NCBI GenBank assembly: GCA_036491755.1
Contig: DASXBJ010000074.1
Span: 1-64,000, forward strand
DNA: 64,000 nt
Source: DASXBJ01 sp036491755
GTDB lineage: Bacteria > Chloroflexota > Dormibacteria > Dormibacterales > Dormibacteraceae
Direction of reading: 5' to 3'
Shown: positions 39,619-47,581 of the stretch, piece by piece
Position numbering within the stretch: position 1 is the stretch's first letter
Layout of the letters: each line of letters begins with the position of its first letter
The notes under the pieces: generated by a model
The model's database searches: none
What the model was told of the DNA's origin: nothing
What the model saw: only the letters and a program-made list of their open reading frames with translations
Made by a program: the position numbers and the translations under genes

Positions 39619-41862
39619 GTGGCAATAGTCACAAAGAACGTAGACATAGCCGGCAAACGGCTTTCGATCGAAACCGGCCGGGTGGCCGAGCAAGCCAACG
39701 GCGCAGTGATCCTGCGCCAGGGCGACACGGTGGTGCTCAGCACCGCCGTGATGGCCAAAGAGCCGAGGGCGGGGATCGACTGGTTCCCGCTGACGTGCGA
39801 CTACGAGGAGAAGCTCTACGCGGCGGGCAAGATCCCAGGGGCATTCATGCGCCGGGAAGGCAGGCCCAGCGAAACGGCGATCCTCGCGTCGCGCCTGACC
39901 GACCGGCCGCTGCGCCCACTGTTCCCGGACGGCTTCCGGCTGGACGTGCAGGTGGTGTCGACCGTGCTCTCGGTCGACCAGGAGAACGATCCGACCATCC
40001 TGAGCATCAACGGCGCATCGACCGCGCTGGTCATCTCGGACATCCCGTTTGGGGGGCCGGTGGGCGCTGTGCGCATGGGCTACATCGATGGGCAGGTCGT
40101 CGTGAATCCGCCGATGTCGAAGATGCCCGAGTCTGCGCTCGACCTCGTCGTGGCCGGCACGGCCGATGCGATCCTGATGGTCGAGGCCGGAGCCAAGGGC
40201 GTCAGCGAGCAGGTCGTGCTGGACGCCCTCGCCAGAGCCCATGAAGAGATCAAGGGGATCTGCGCCGCGCAGCTGGAGCTGCAGCAGCAGGTCGGGTCGG
40301 AGAAGCGCGAGTTCGTGCCCATGTCGTATCCCGAGCAGATGATCGAGATCATGAGCGAGTACCTCGCGCTCCGCCTCGACAAGGTCCTCTACAGCGCCGA
40401 CAAGTCGACGCGGGAATCGGGTGTCGACGACCTACGCAGGACGACTATCGCCGAGCTCGGCGAGCGTTTCCCCGAGCACTTCGAGATCCTCGGCAAGCTC
40501 TTCGACAAGGCGGTCAAGGACCGAGTTCGCCAGCGCATCGTCGAAGAGGGCGTGCGCGTCGACGGGCGCGGTCTCACGGACGTTCGCCAGATCACAGTCG
40601 AAGTTGGCGTCCTGCCCAGGACCCACGGCTCGGGTCTTTTCACCCGCGGACAGACGCAGGCGCTGACAATCGCGACCCTCGGCTCGATGTCCGACCAGCA
40701 GAAGCTGGACGGCCTGACCGACGAGACGTTCAAGCGCTACATGCACCACTACAACTTCCCGCCGTTCTCCGTCGGCGAGGCGCGGCCGCTGCGCGGTCCT
40801 GGTCGCCGCGAGATCGGCCACGGCGCGCTCGCCGAGCGCGCATTGCTGCCGGTGATCCCTCCCGTGGAGGAATGGCCTTACACGATGCGCCTGGTCTCCG
40901 AGATCCTGAGCTCGAACGGCTCGACGTCGATGGCATCGGTGTGCGGTTCCACCCTGGCGTTGATGGACGCCGGCGTCCCGATCAAGTCGCCCGTCGCGGG
41001 AATCGCGATGGGGCTGATCACGCGCGAGGGAAAGTTCGCCGTCCTCACCGACATCCAGGGGGTCGAGGACGCATTGGGCGACATGGACTTCAAGGTGGCG
41101 GGCACACGGGATGGCATCACCGCGCTGCAGATGGATATCAAGATCAAGGGCCTGACGCACGACATCTTCAGCCAGGCGCTCGAGCAGGCTCGCGTGGCGC
41201 GCCTGTTCGTGCTCGAGAAGATGCTGGCGGTCCTGCCGCGGCCGCGCACTGAGATGAGCGACTACGCGCCGCGAATCACGACGATCATGATCAACCCGGA
41301 CAAGATCCGCGACATCATCGGCCCGGGAGGCAAGATGATTCGCAAGATCACCGAGGAGACGGGCGCCCAGATCGACGTCGAGGACGACGGTCGGGTCTTC
41401 ATCGCCGCGGTCGACCAGGAAGGCGGCAAGAGGGCCATCGACTGGATCAAGGGCCTCACCGACGAGGTCGAGGTGGGCAGGATCTACAGGGGGAAGGTCG
41501 TCCGGATCATGCCGTTCGGCGCTTTCGTCGAGGTGCTGCCGAACCAGGACGGACTGGTGCACATCTCCAAGCTCACCGACCACCGGGTCGAGCGGGTCGA
41601 AGAGGTCTGCAACGTCGGGGACGAGATCGTGGTCAAGGCGGTCGAGATCGACAGCCAGGGCCGTCTCAACCTCAGCCGCCAGGCAGCGATCGAGGAGTTG
41701 ACCGCGAAGGGCGAGCCGATCGACGAGAAGATCGACAAGGAGGCCATGGCCGTCGCGCTGGCCTCGCCGGCTCCGGCCCCACGCGAGGGTGGTTTCTCGG
41801 GCGGCGGGCGCGATCGGGGCGGCCGCAACGGCGGCGGCGGGCGCGGCCCCCGCCGGAACTAG
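39619..41862 (+). CDS. pnp: Polyribonucleotide nucleotidyltransferase (PNPase)
   Basis: A 747-residue 3'-5' phosphorolytic exoribonuclease. Two RNase PH cores (N-terminal ETGRVAEQANGAVILRQGDTVVLSTAV; second FSVGEARPLRGPGRREIGHGALAERAL) flank a helical domain. KH (INPDKIRDIIGPGGKMIRKITEETGA) and S1 (YRGKVVRIMPFGAFVEVLPNQDGLVHISKL) domains follow. The C-terminus is an unusual Gly/Arg-rich tail (GGRDRGGRNGGGG). GTG 39619 with GGAGG 8 nt upstream gives the family start MAIVTKN; an in-frame GTG at 39604 lies in the hairpin loop. Works with RNase J and RNase Y encoded nearby. Confidence 0.95.
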   Translation: MAIVTKNVDIAGKRLSIETGRVAEQANGAVILRQGDTVVLSTAVMAKEPRAGIDWFPLTCDYEEKLYAAGKIPGAFMRREGRPSETAILASRLTDRPLRPLFPDGFRLDVQVVSTVLSVDQENDPTILSINGASTALVISDIPFGGPVGAVRMGYIDGQVVVNPPMSKMPESALDLVVAGTADAILMVEAGAKGVSEQVVLDALARAHEEIKGICAAQLELQQQVGSEKREFVPMSYPEQMIEIMSEYLALRLDKVLYSADKSTRESGVDDLRRTTIAELGERFPEHFEILGKLFDKAVKDRVRQRIVEEGVRVDGRGLTDVRQITVEVGVLPRTHGSGLFTRGQTQALTIATLGSMSDQQKLDGLTDETFKRYMHHYNFPPFSVGEARPLRGPGRREIGHGALAERALLPVIPPVEEWPYTMRLVSEILSSNGSTSMASVCGSTLALMDAGVPIKSPVAGIAMGLITREGKFAVLTDIQGVEDALGDMDFKVAGTRDGITALQMDIKIKGLTHDIFSQALEQARVARLFVLEKMLAVLPRPRTEMSDYAPRITTIMINPDKIRDIIGPGGKMIRKITEETGAQIDVEDDGRVFIAAVDQEGGKRAIDWIKGLTDEVEVGRIYRGKVVRIMPFGAFVEVLPNQDGLVHISKLTDHRVERVEEVCNVGDEIVVKAVEIDSQGRLNLSRQAAIEELTAKGEPIDEKIDKEAMAVALASPAPAPREGGFSGGGRDRGGRNGGGGRGPRRN

Positions 41863-41866
41863 TCAC

Positions 41867-42646
41867 ATGACCTCCCGACAGGGGGGAGGCGACCGAGATC
41901 ACGCCATCAGGGTCTGCATAGCGGGATACCGTGGCAAGGTCGGCTCGGTGCTCGTTCCGGCCCTCGGAGCCGAGGCCGATATCGAGTATGTGGGCGGGAT
42001 CGGTCGCGGTGATGACCTGGCGGCTTTTCTGCGCGACCACAAGCCACGCGCATTCGTGGACTTCACGCGACCCTCGGATGCGCTGCACAACGCCATGGCC
42101 GCTGTGGCAGCAGGCGCATCGCCTGTCGTAGGCACCACGGGTCTTTCGCCCGCAGACGTGGACAGGATCGAAACCGCATGCAAGGAGCAAGGATTGGGCG
42201 GAATCGTGGCGCCGAATTTTGCGATCGGTGCGGTCCTGATGATGCATCTGGCCGAGGTCGCCGCGCCACACTTCGACGCCGCCGAGATCATCGAGATGCA
42301 CCACGGGACCAAGCTCGACGCTCCGTCGGGAACCGCGCTTGCCACTGCCAGGCGTCTTGCCGCGCGGCGCGGCAGCCGGGCGTTCACCCACCAAAAAGCC
42401 GAGAAGGAGACGCTTCCGGGAACTCGAGGCGGGGCAGAGGGACAGATCGCGATCCACAGCATTCGCCTGCCCGGTCTCGTCGCGGACCAGGAGGTCCTGT
42501 TCGGGCTGCCCGGCCAGACGCTGACCATCACTCATCGCACAACGAGCCGCGAGGCTTACGCTCCGGGAGTGCTGCTGGCGATCCGCAGAGTGGTGGCGGA
42601 GAACCGGTTCTATCGGGCTCTCGACGAACTGTTGGGCCTTCGCTAA
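41867..42646 (+). CDS. dapB: 4-hydroxy-tetrahydrodipicolinate reductase
   Basis: A 259-residue DapB of the lysine/diaminopimelate pathway. The nucleotide-binding start is IRVCIAGYRGKVGSVLVPAL. The catalytic block EMHHGTKLDAPSGTALATAR is present, followed by THRTTSREAYAPGVLLAIR. ATG 41867 gives 13 extra N-terminal residues before the conserved start and has no ribosome-binding site; it is the only canonical option. Together with asd and dapA it covers three steps from aspartyl phosphate to tetrahydrodipicolinate. Confidence 0.93.
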   Translation: MTSRQGGGDRDHAIRVCIAGYRGKVGSVLVPALGAEADIEYVGGIGRGDDLAAFLRDHKPRAFVDFTRPSDALHNAMAAVAAGASPVVGTTGLSPADVDRIETACKEQGLGGIVAPNFAIGAVLMMHLAEVAAPHFDAAEIIEMHHGTKLDAPSGTALATARRLAARRGSRAFTHQKAEKETLPGTRGGAEGQIAIHSIRLPGLVADQEVLFGLPGQTLTITHRTTSREAYAPGVLLAIRRVVAENRFYRALDELLGLR

Positions 42647-42649
42647 ACT
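42621..42649 (+). promoter_or_regulatory. asd promoter (leaderless)
   Basis: TCGACG (42621-42626), a 17-bp spacer and TAAACT (42644-42649), the latter overlapping the dapB stop. The asd GTG begins 6 nt after the -10 box, so the mRNA should start at or next to the start codon. No Shine-Dalgarno sequence is present. Confidence 0.6.
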
Positions 42650-42655
42650 GAGTTC

Positions 42656-43681
42656 GTGCCCACCTCCAAGCGACTAAACGTTGCCGTTGTTGGCGCGACT
42701 GGAGTTGTGGGCCAACAGATGCTGAAGATCCTGGCCCAGCGCAAATTCCCCGCGGCCAGCGTCACCGCCTTCGCATCGGAGAGATCGGTTGGTGCGAAGG
42801 TGCCATTCAACGGTGAGCAGCTCACGCTTCGCCGCCTGAACGAAACCAGCTTTCAGGGCATCGATATCGCCATGTTCGCGGCCGGCGCCGACATCTCTCT
42901 TCTCTACGGTCCGGCCGCCGCCGAAGCCGGTGCGCTGGTGATCGACAAGAGCTCGGCATGGCGCATGAAGGCAAACGTGCCGCTCGTCGTCCCTGAAGTC
43001 AATGGGAAGGACATTCGCGACAACGAGGGCATCATCGCGAGTCCAAACTGCACGACGATTCCTCTCACCATGGTGCTCGAGCCACTGCGGAAACAATTTG
43101 GCTTGCGCCGGGTGGTCGTTTCTAGCTACCAGGCCGCGTCGGGAGCAGGTCGAGCTCTGCTGGATGAGCTCGAGGAACAGACCGCCGCCATCGCCGCGGG
43201 CAAACGCCCGACAGTAGCCGCCACCTCCCATCAGCTGGCCTACAACGTGATTCCCGGTGGCTGGAAGCCAGACGCTGATGGCTACAACGAGGAGGAGATG
43301 AAGCTCGTCAACGAGACTCGCAAGATTCTTCACGACCCTTCGCTGGCGATCGCCGCCACGTGCGTGCGCGTGCCTGTGCCGGTTGGACACAGCGAGTCGG
43401 TTTTGATCGAGACGACGAAGAAGGTGTCCGCGGCTGACGCACGATTGGTCTTAGGCGAGGCCCCCGGACTGATAGTCGAGGATGATCCGCACGCCAAGAT
43501 CTACCCAACTCCGCACGACGTCGCCGGCAAAGACGAGGTGTATGTTGGCCGCATCAGAGACGACCTTTCCTCCAGCCATGGCCTGATGCTCTGGCTGGTC
43601 TCCGACAACTTGCGCAAAGGCGCCGCGCTGAACGCGGTGCAGATCGCCGAGCACGCGATTGAAATGGGGGTGATCGCCTGA
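42656..43681 (+). CDS. asd: Aspartate-semialdehyde dehydrogenase
   Basis: A 341-residue Asd that reduces aspartyl phosphate to the semialdehyde. The NADP fold is VAVVGATGVVGQQMLKIL, and the nucleophile is C132 in SPNCTTIPL. The downstream catalytic blocks include VVSSYQAASGAG and CVRVPVPVGHSESVLIET. Leaderless-type GTG start just after a -10 box. Its stop overlaps dapA as CTGA. Confidence 0.95.
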   Translation: MPTSKRLNVAVVGATGVVGQQMLKILAQRKFPAASVTAFASERSVGAKVPFNGEQLTLRRLNETSFQGIDIAMFAAGADISLLYGPAAAEAGALVIDKSSAWRMKANVPLVVPEVNGKDIRDNEGIIASPNCTTIPLTMVLEPLRKQFGLRRVVVSSYQAASGAGRALLDELEEQTAAIAAGKRPTVAATSHQLAYNVIPGGWKPDADGYNEEEMKLVNETRKILHDPSLAIAATCVRVPVPVGHSESVLIETTKKVSAADARLVLGEAPGLIVEDDPHAKIYPTPHDVAGKDEVYVGRIRDDLSSSHGLMLWLVSDNLRKGAALNAVQIAEHAIEMGVIA

Positions 43682-44586
43682 CTACCGAAATCGGAAGGCT
43701 GCTGACCGCGATGATCACCCCGTTCAAGGCGGACGGATCAGTCGATTACGCCGCGGCCGAAAAGCTTGCGGTCATGCTCGTCGCCGACGGATCGGACGGG
43801 GTCGTCGTCTCTGGCACGACCGGCGAATCGCCCTCGCTCGACGATGACGAGAAGATCGAGCTTGTTCGAGCGATCAAGAAGGCGATACCAGGCAAGAGCG
43901 TCGTCGCCGGCACGGGCAGCAACAACACCCACCACTCGGTCAAGCTCTCCGAGCGCGCGATGAAGGCGGGCGCGGATGCGCTGCTCGCCGTGGTTCCCTA
44001 TTACAACAAGCCTCCGCAGGAGGGGATGTACCAGCACTTCAAGGCCATCTCCGAGGTCGGCCCGACGATCATGTACAACATCCAGGGCCGGACTGCTGTG
44101 AACATGACCGCGGCGACGACCCTTCGATGCGCCGAGCTGCCCGGCATCGTGGGCGTCAAGGAAGCGAGCGGCGACCTCGACCAGATCGGTTTCGTCTGCG
44201 CCGGCAAGCCGGCCCGCTTCAACGTGTGGAGCGGGGACGACAGCTGGACACTTCCGGTGCTGGCAGCCGGCGGCCACGGGGTGATCTGCGTGGTGTCGCA
44301 CATCGCGGGCCGGTCGATGAAGAGGCTCATCGATGCCTACGGCAAAGCCGACAACGACACGGCGCGTGACATACACCTCGGCTTGCTGCCGGTGATCAAG
44401 ACGCTCATGACGATCGCCGCGAACCCCGTGCCCGTCAAATCAGTGCTGAACGCGCTTGGATTTCCCGCCGGGCCGTTCCGGCTGCCGCTGGTCCCGCTGA
44501 CCGAGGAGCAGCTGCGGTCTGTGATGCAGACGGTCAGGGACGCGGGCGAGCTGATCACCTTCAGATCGGGGGTCAAAGTCGCTTAG
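43678..44586 (+). CDS. dapA: 4-hydroxy-tetrahydrodipicolinate synthase, probable CTG start
   Basis: A 302-residue class I aldolase condensing pyruvate with aspartate semialdehyde. GTTGE is at 46-50. The Schiff-base lysine is K161 (GVKEASG) when counted from CTG, the same number as in E. coli DapA. The N-terminal strand GRLLTAMITPF is conserved in the family. The first canonical start (ATG 43711) falls inside it. CTG 43678 overlaps the asd stop as CTGA, preceded by GGGGGTGA at about 5 nt. Gives MTTEIGRLLTAMITPF, a typical DapA start. Confidence 0.93.
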   Translation: MTTEIGRLLTAMITPFKADGSVDYAAAEKLAVMLVADGSDGVVVSGTTGESPSLDDDEKIELVRAIKKAIPGKSVVAGTGSNNTHHSVKLSERAMKAGADALLAVVPYYNKPPQEGMYQHFKAISEVGPTIMYNIQGRTAVNMTAATTLRCAELPGIVGVKEASGDLDQIGFVCAGKPARFNVWSGDDSWTLPVLAAGGHGVICVVSHIAGRSMKRLIDAYGKADNDTARDIHLGLLPVIKTLMTIAANPVPVKSVLNALGFPAGPFRLPLVPLTEEQLRSVMQTVRDAGELITFRSGVKVA

Positions 44587-44587
44587 T

Positions 44588-45205
44588 CTTTCGCTTGATC
44601 AGCTCCACGACACGATCCGTTCGTGCAAGAACTGCGGGCTTCATGCGACGCGCACCCAGGCGGTGCCCGGGATCGGACCCTGCCCCGCGGACGTGATGAT
44701 CGTCGGTGAGGCGCCGGGTTTCAATGAGGATCGACAGGGCGAACCGTTCGTCGGAGCCGCCGGCAAGCTCCTCGACACGCTGCTCGCTCGAATCTCGCTC
44801 AGCCGGGCCGACGTGTTCATCACCAACGTCCTCAAATGCCGCCCGCCCATGAACCGCGACCCGATGCCCAATGAGGCCGAGGCATGCTCGCCATACCTCG
44901 CCCGCCAGCTAGAGCTGGTCAGGCCCAAGGTTGTCCTGATCCTCGGGCGCCACGCGCTGGAGCGGCTCATGCCGGGCCAGGGCTCGATCTCGCGGATCCA
45001 CGGCAGCCTGATCAAGCGCGGTGACGTCGCCTACATGCCGCTTTATCATCCGGCGGCGGCGCTGCACAACGGATCGCTGGTGGCAGACCTCGAGCACGAT
45101 TTCGACCTGGTCAAGCAGCACCTCGACAGGCTGCTTGCACCTCCGCCGCCGCCGGCGCCCGTAGCAGCCCCGAAGCAGGAAGCCGAGCAGCTGCGTCTTT
45201 TGTGA
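44588..45205 (+). CDS. udg: Type 4 (Fe-S) uracil-DNA glycosylase; start unresolved
   Basis: About 205 residues of a UdgA-type glycosylase that removes uracil from DNA. It shows VGEAPGFNEDRQGEPFVGAAGKLLD (motif 1), NVLKCRPP and LYHPAAALHN (motif 3). The family's 4Fe-4S ligands require an N-terminal CxxC, seen here as SCKNCGL. That motif lies upstream of the first canonical start (GTG 44663), and the frame has no ATG, GTG or TTG back to its stop at 44552. CTT 44588 would give the expected N-terminus S-L-D-Q-L, but CTT is not a recognised start. ATC 44615 is another option. The stop overlaps rnj as GTGA. Confidence 0.82.
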   Translation, partial: LSLDQLHDTIRSCKNCGLHATRTQAVPGIGPCPADVMIVGEAPGFNEDRQGEPFVGAAGKLLDTLLARISLSRADVFITNVLKCRPPMNRDPMPNEAEACSPYLARQLELVRPKVVLILGRHALERLMPGQGSISRIHGSLIKRGDVAYMPLYHPAAALHNGSLVADLEHDFDLVKQHLDRLLAPPPPPAPVAAPKQEAEQLRLL

Positions 45206-46857
45206 GCGCTCGGCTCAGGTACCTTCCGCTGGGCGGTCTCGGCGAGGTCGGGATCAACATGTGGGCGCTCGAGTGGGAGAACAAGGTGCTGGTGGTGGAC
45301 GCCGGCCTGATGTTCCCCCGGGAAGACATGCTCGGCATCGACCTGGTTCTGCCCGACATCTCGTATTTGCTGCGCCAGGACCGCGAGGTGCTCGGCATCT
45401 TCCTGACGCATGGGCACGAGGATCACATCGGCGGCTTGCCGTACGTGCTGAAGAAATTGAACGTCCCCGTTTACGGCACGCGTCTCACGCTTGGCCTGGT
45501 CAAGCCGAAGCTCAAGGAGCATCGAATCCTGCGCGAATCGGATCTGCGCGAGGTCAGGGTCGGCGATTCGGTTCGCCTCGGCCCGTTCAGCGTTGAAACC
45601 ATCGCGGTCTGCCACTCCATCCCGGACGATGTGGCGCTGTCGATAATGACCCCGGTCGGGCGCGTCATCTACACGAGCGACTTCAAGCTCGACTCCGCGC
45701 CTCCGGACGGCCTGCCAACTGACATGGCGCGCTTTCGTGAGCTGGGCGATGAGGGAGCTCTCCTTCTGCTGAGCGACTCCACCAATGCCGAACGCACCGG
45801 GCGCTCCGGCAGCGAGCGCGACCTGCACGCACCGTTCGAAAAGATCTTCGGCGAGGCGCCGGGGAGGATCGTGGTCGCGAACTTCGCTTCCAACATCCAC
45901 CGCATCCAGCACCTGGTGCGCATGGCGGCCCAGTTCGAGCGCCGGGTCGCGGTCGTCGGCCGGAGCCTCGAGACCAACTTCAAGACCTCACGCGAGCTCG
46001 GCTTTCTCAAAGTTCCTGACGGTCTGACCGTCGCCCTGCCCGAGATCGACCGGGTGCCACCGTCCAGGCTCCTGCTGCTGACGGCGGGCAGCCAGGGCGA
46101 ACCGCTCTCCGCCCTGGCGCGATTTGCCGCCCAACGACACCCGATCGTCAATGTCCTGAAGAACGACTGGGTGGTGATCTCAGCCCGTCCGATTCCCGGC
46201 AACGAGAGGATGGTCCACCAGACAGTGAACAATCTCTACCGCCACGGGGCGCGCGTCTTCTACTCCGAGCTGGGCCACGTGCACGTGACCGGACATGCCC
46301 AGCGCGACGAGCTGCAAGAGATGCTGCAGGCGGTGCGCCCAAAGTTCTTCATTCCGGTCCACGGCGAATACCGCCAGCTGCTGCTGCACTCGGAGATCGC
46401 GCGAGAATCCGGGCTTGACGAAGACCACGTGGCCGTGGTCGAGGACGGTCAGACGGTGGAGCTCGACCAGGACTCGATGGTGCCTGGCGAGAAGATCGCC
46501 ACCGGGCTTGTGTACGTGGATGGCCTCGGGGTGGGGGACGTCGAGGAGAGCGTCCTGCGAGAGCGAAGGCACCTGGCCGAAGACGGCATCCTGGTCGTGA
46601 CATTGACCCTTGACCGTGACAGCGGAGCCGTTCGGGCTGGTCCCGAGCTCATCTCTCGAGGGGTGATCGAGCCGGAGCTGTCGAGCAAGCTGATGGCTGA
46701 CGCCCGCGCGGCGACGATGGAGAGCATCGCGCGGTACGCCAACACCGGGGCGGACCTGAACCTCTTGAAGGAGATGATCCACGACGCCGTTTCGAGGACC
46801 GTGTACAAGCAGACCCGCCGGCGTCCTATGGTGATCCCCGTCGTGACAGAGATATAG
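45202..46857 (+). CDS. rnj: Ribonuclease J
   Basis: A 551-residue metallo-beta-lactamase/beta-CASP ribonuclease with 5'-3' exo- and endonuclease activity on mRNA. The zinc motif is HGHEDHIGG (H70, H72, D74, H75). Further motifs are DFKLDSAP, SDSTNAERTGRSGSE, the beta-CASP block GRSLETNFKTSRELGFL, and VHGEYRQLLLHSEIA. The C-terminal domain ends MVIPVVTEI. GTG start in a 4-nt overlap with udg. Its location after dapA matches B. subtilis rnjB. Confidence 0.95.
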   Translation: MSARLRYLPLGGLGEVGINMWALEWENKVLVVDAGLMFPREDMLGIDLVLPDISYLLRQDREVLGIFLTHGHEDHIGGLPYVLKKLNVPVYGTRLTLGLVKPKLKEHRILRESDLREVRVGDSVRLGPFSVETIAVCHSIPDDVALSIMTPVGRVIYTSDFKLDSAPPDGLPTDMARFRELGDEGALLLLSDSTNAERTGRSGSERDLHAPFEKIFGEAPGRIVVANFASNIHRIQHLVRMAAQFERRVAVVGRSLETNFKTSRELGFLKVPDGLTVALPEIDRVPPSRLLLLTAGSQGEPLSALARFAAQRHPIVNVLKNDWVVISARPIPGNERMVHQTVNNLYRHGARVFYSELGHVHVTGHAQRDELQEMLQAVRPKFFIPVHGEYRQLLLHSEIARESGLDEDHVAVVEDGQTVELDQDSMVPGEKIATGLVYVDGLGVGDVEESVLRERRHLAEDGILVVTLTLDRDSGAVRAGPELISRGVIEPELSSKLMADARAATMESIARYANTGADLNLLKEMIHDAVSRTVYKQTRRRPMVIPVVTEI

Positions 46858-46860
46858 AGG

Positions 46861-47163
46861 ATGAAGCTCCCGCCGCTAGCCCTTGTCGCGCCGAGCCTTT
46901 GCCCGCGATGCGACCAGCCGGCGATGGTCTTCGACCACTCGGTCGATGACGCGCGATGCGCCCACTGCGGCCTCCAGCTGCATCAATGCGGAAACTGTCG
47001 AGGCGTCGCTGGACCGTTTGACCGTTACTGCGGCTTCTGCGGCCACGAGATGGTGCGGGGCGAGACGCGAGCGGTGTGGTGGCGGCTGTGGTTCCTGGCG
47101 GCTTTGGTGCCGCTGGCCGCGGGTCTCATCTACGGCGTAGCGCAAGCGCGGCTCCACCACTAA
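46861..47163 (+). CDS. Small zinc-ribbon membrane protein
   Basis: 100 residues, family not recognised. Three CxxC-type knuckles, CPRCDQP, CAHCGLQLHQCGNC and YCGFCGHE, suggest a double zinc ribbon in the cytoplasm. A single C-terminal transmembrane helix follows (WRLWFLAALVPLAAGLIYGV), ending ARLHH. ATG start with GAGG immediately before it, 3 nt after rnj. It is tail-to-tail with another zinc-ribbon gene. Confidence 0.7.
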   Translation: MKLPPLALVAPSLCPRCDQPAMVFDHSVDDARCAHCGLQLHQCGNCRGVAGPFDRYCGFCGHEMVRGETRAVWWRLWFLAALVPLAAGLIYGVAQARLHH

Positions 47164-47190
47164 GGCGGACTTTCGCGCGTCATTGGCGCG

Positions 47191-47493
47191 CTACACGGGC
47201 CGGTTCAAGCGGTGGCCGCACTCCACGCAAAAGCTGTGGCGACCGAGGTTGTGGTGGCCGCAAGAGGGGCAGACCAGCCGCCTGGGGGGGTCGGCCTGCA
47301 GCCATCGCTCGTTTTCTCGCCGATACCAGATCCCATCCTCGGGACCGAGCATCCAGCGGCGCCCCTCGCTGTCGAGCACGGCAAGATCGCGCACGGCGAG
47401 CCGGAAGGCCCTGGGTGGCAGCGTACCGGTGCGACGCTCCGCGACAAGGGACTTGTAGCGGCCCTCAGCGTCCGAAAACGGGTCGATCGCCAT
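47191..47493 (-). CDS. Small zinc-ribbon protein
   Basis: 100 residues, unnamed family. The N-terminal 65 residues (DAEGRYKSLVAERRTGTLPPRAFRLAVRDLAVLDSEGRRWMLGPEDGIWYRRENERWL) look like a compact domain with a WxxGPEDGxWY pattern. The C-terminus is a zinc ribbon, CPSCGHHNLGRHSFCVECG. ATG 47493 is chosen because a -10-like TACTCT stands 6 nt before it; longer frames upstream are not plausible. The gene is divergent from ftsK and convergent with the previous gene. Confidence 0.7.
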   Translation of the reverse strand: MAIDPFSDAEGRYKSLVAERRTGTLPPRAFRLAVRDLAVLDSEGRRWMLGPEDGIWYRRENERWLQADPPRRLVCPSCGHHNLGRHSFCVECGHRLNRPV

Positions 47494-47499
47494 CGGGAG

Positions 47500-47505
47500 A
47501 GAGTA
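47500..47505 (-). promoter_or_regulatory. -10 element of the reverse zinc-ribbon gene
   Basis: On the reverse strand TACTCT lies 6 nt before the ATG at 47493, the leaderless spacing. Confidence 0.5.
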
Positions 47506-47550
47506 TCGCTCGGCCCGCTCGCCGCGGGCCGGGGGTGGAGGGGGCCGTAG

Positions 47551-47556
47551 TAGAAT
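47551..47556 (+). promoter_or_regulatory. -10 element of ftsK
   Basis: TAGAAT, 25 nt before the ftsK ATG. It predicts a leader of about 18 nt, with no clear ribosome-binding site in it. Confidence 0.45.
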
Positions 47557-47581
47557 CCGATTCGGCTCCAGGGCCCGCAGC

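Noticed and set aside
42601..42610. GAACCGGTTC palindrome near the end of dapB as a LexA-type site
   Set aside because: Half-sites are separated by 2 nt instead of 4 and it lies inside coding sequence.
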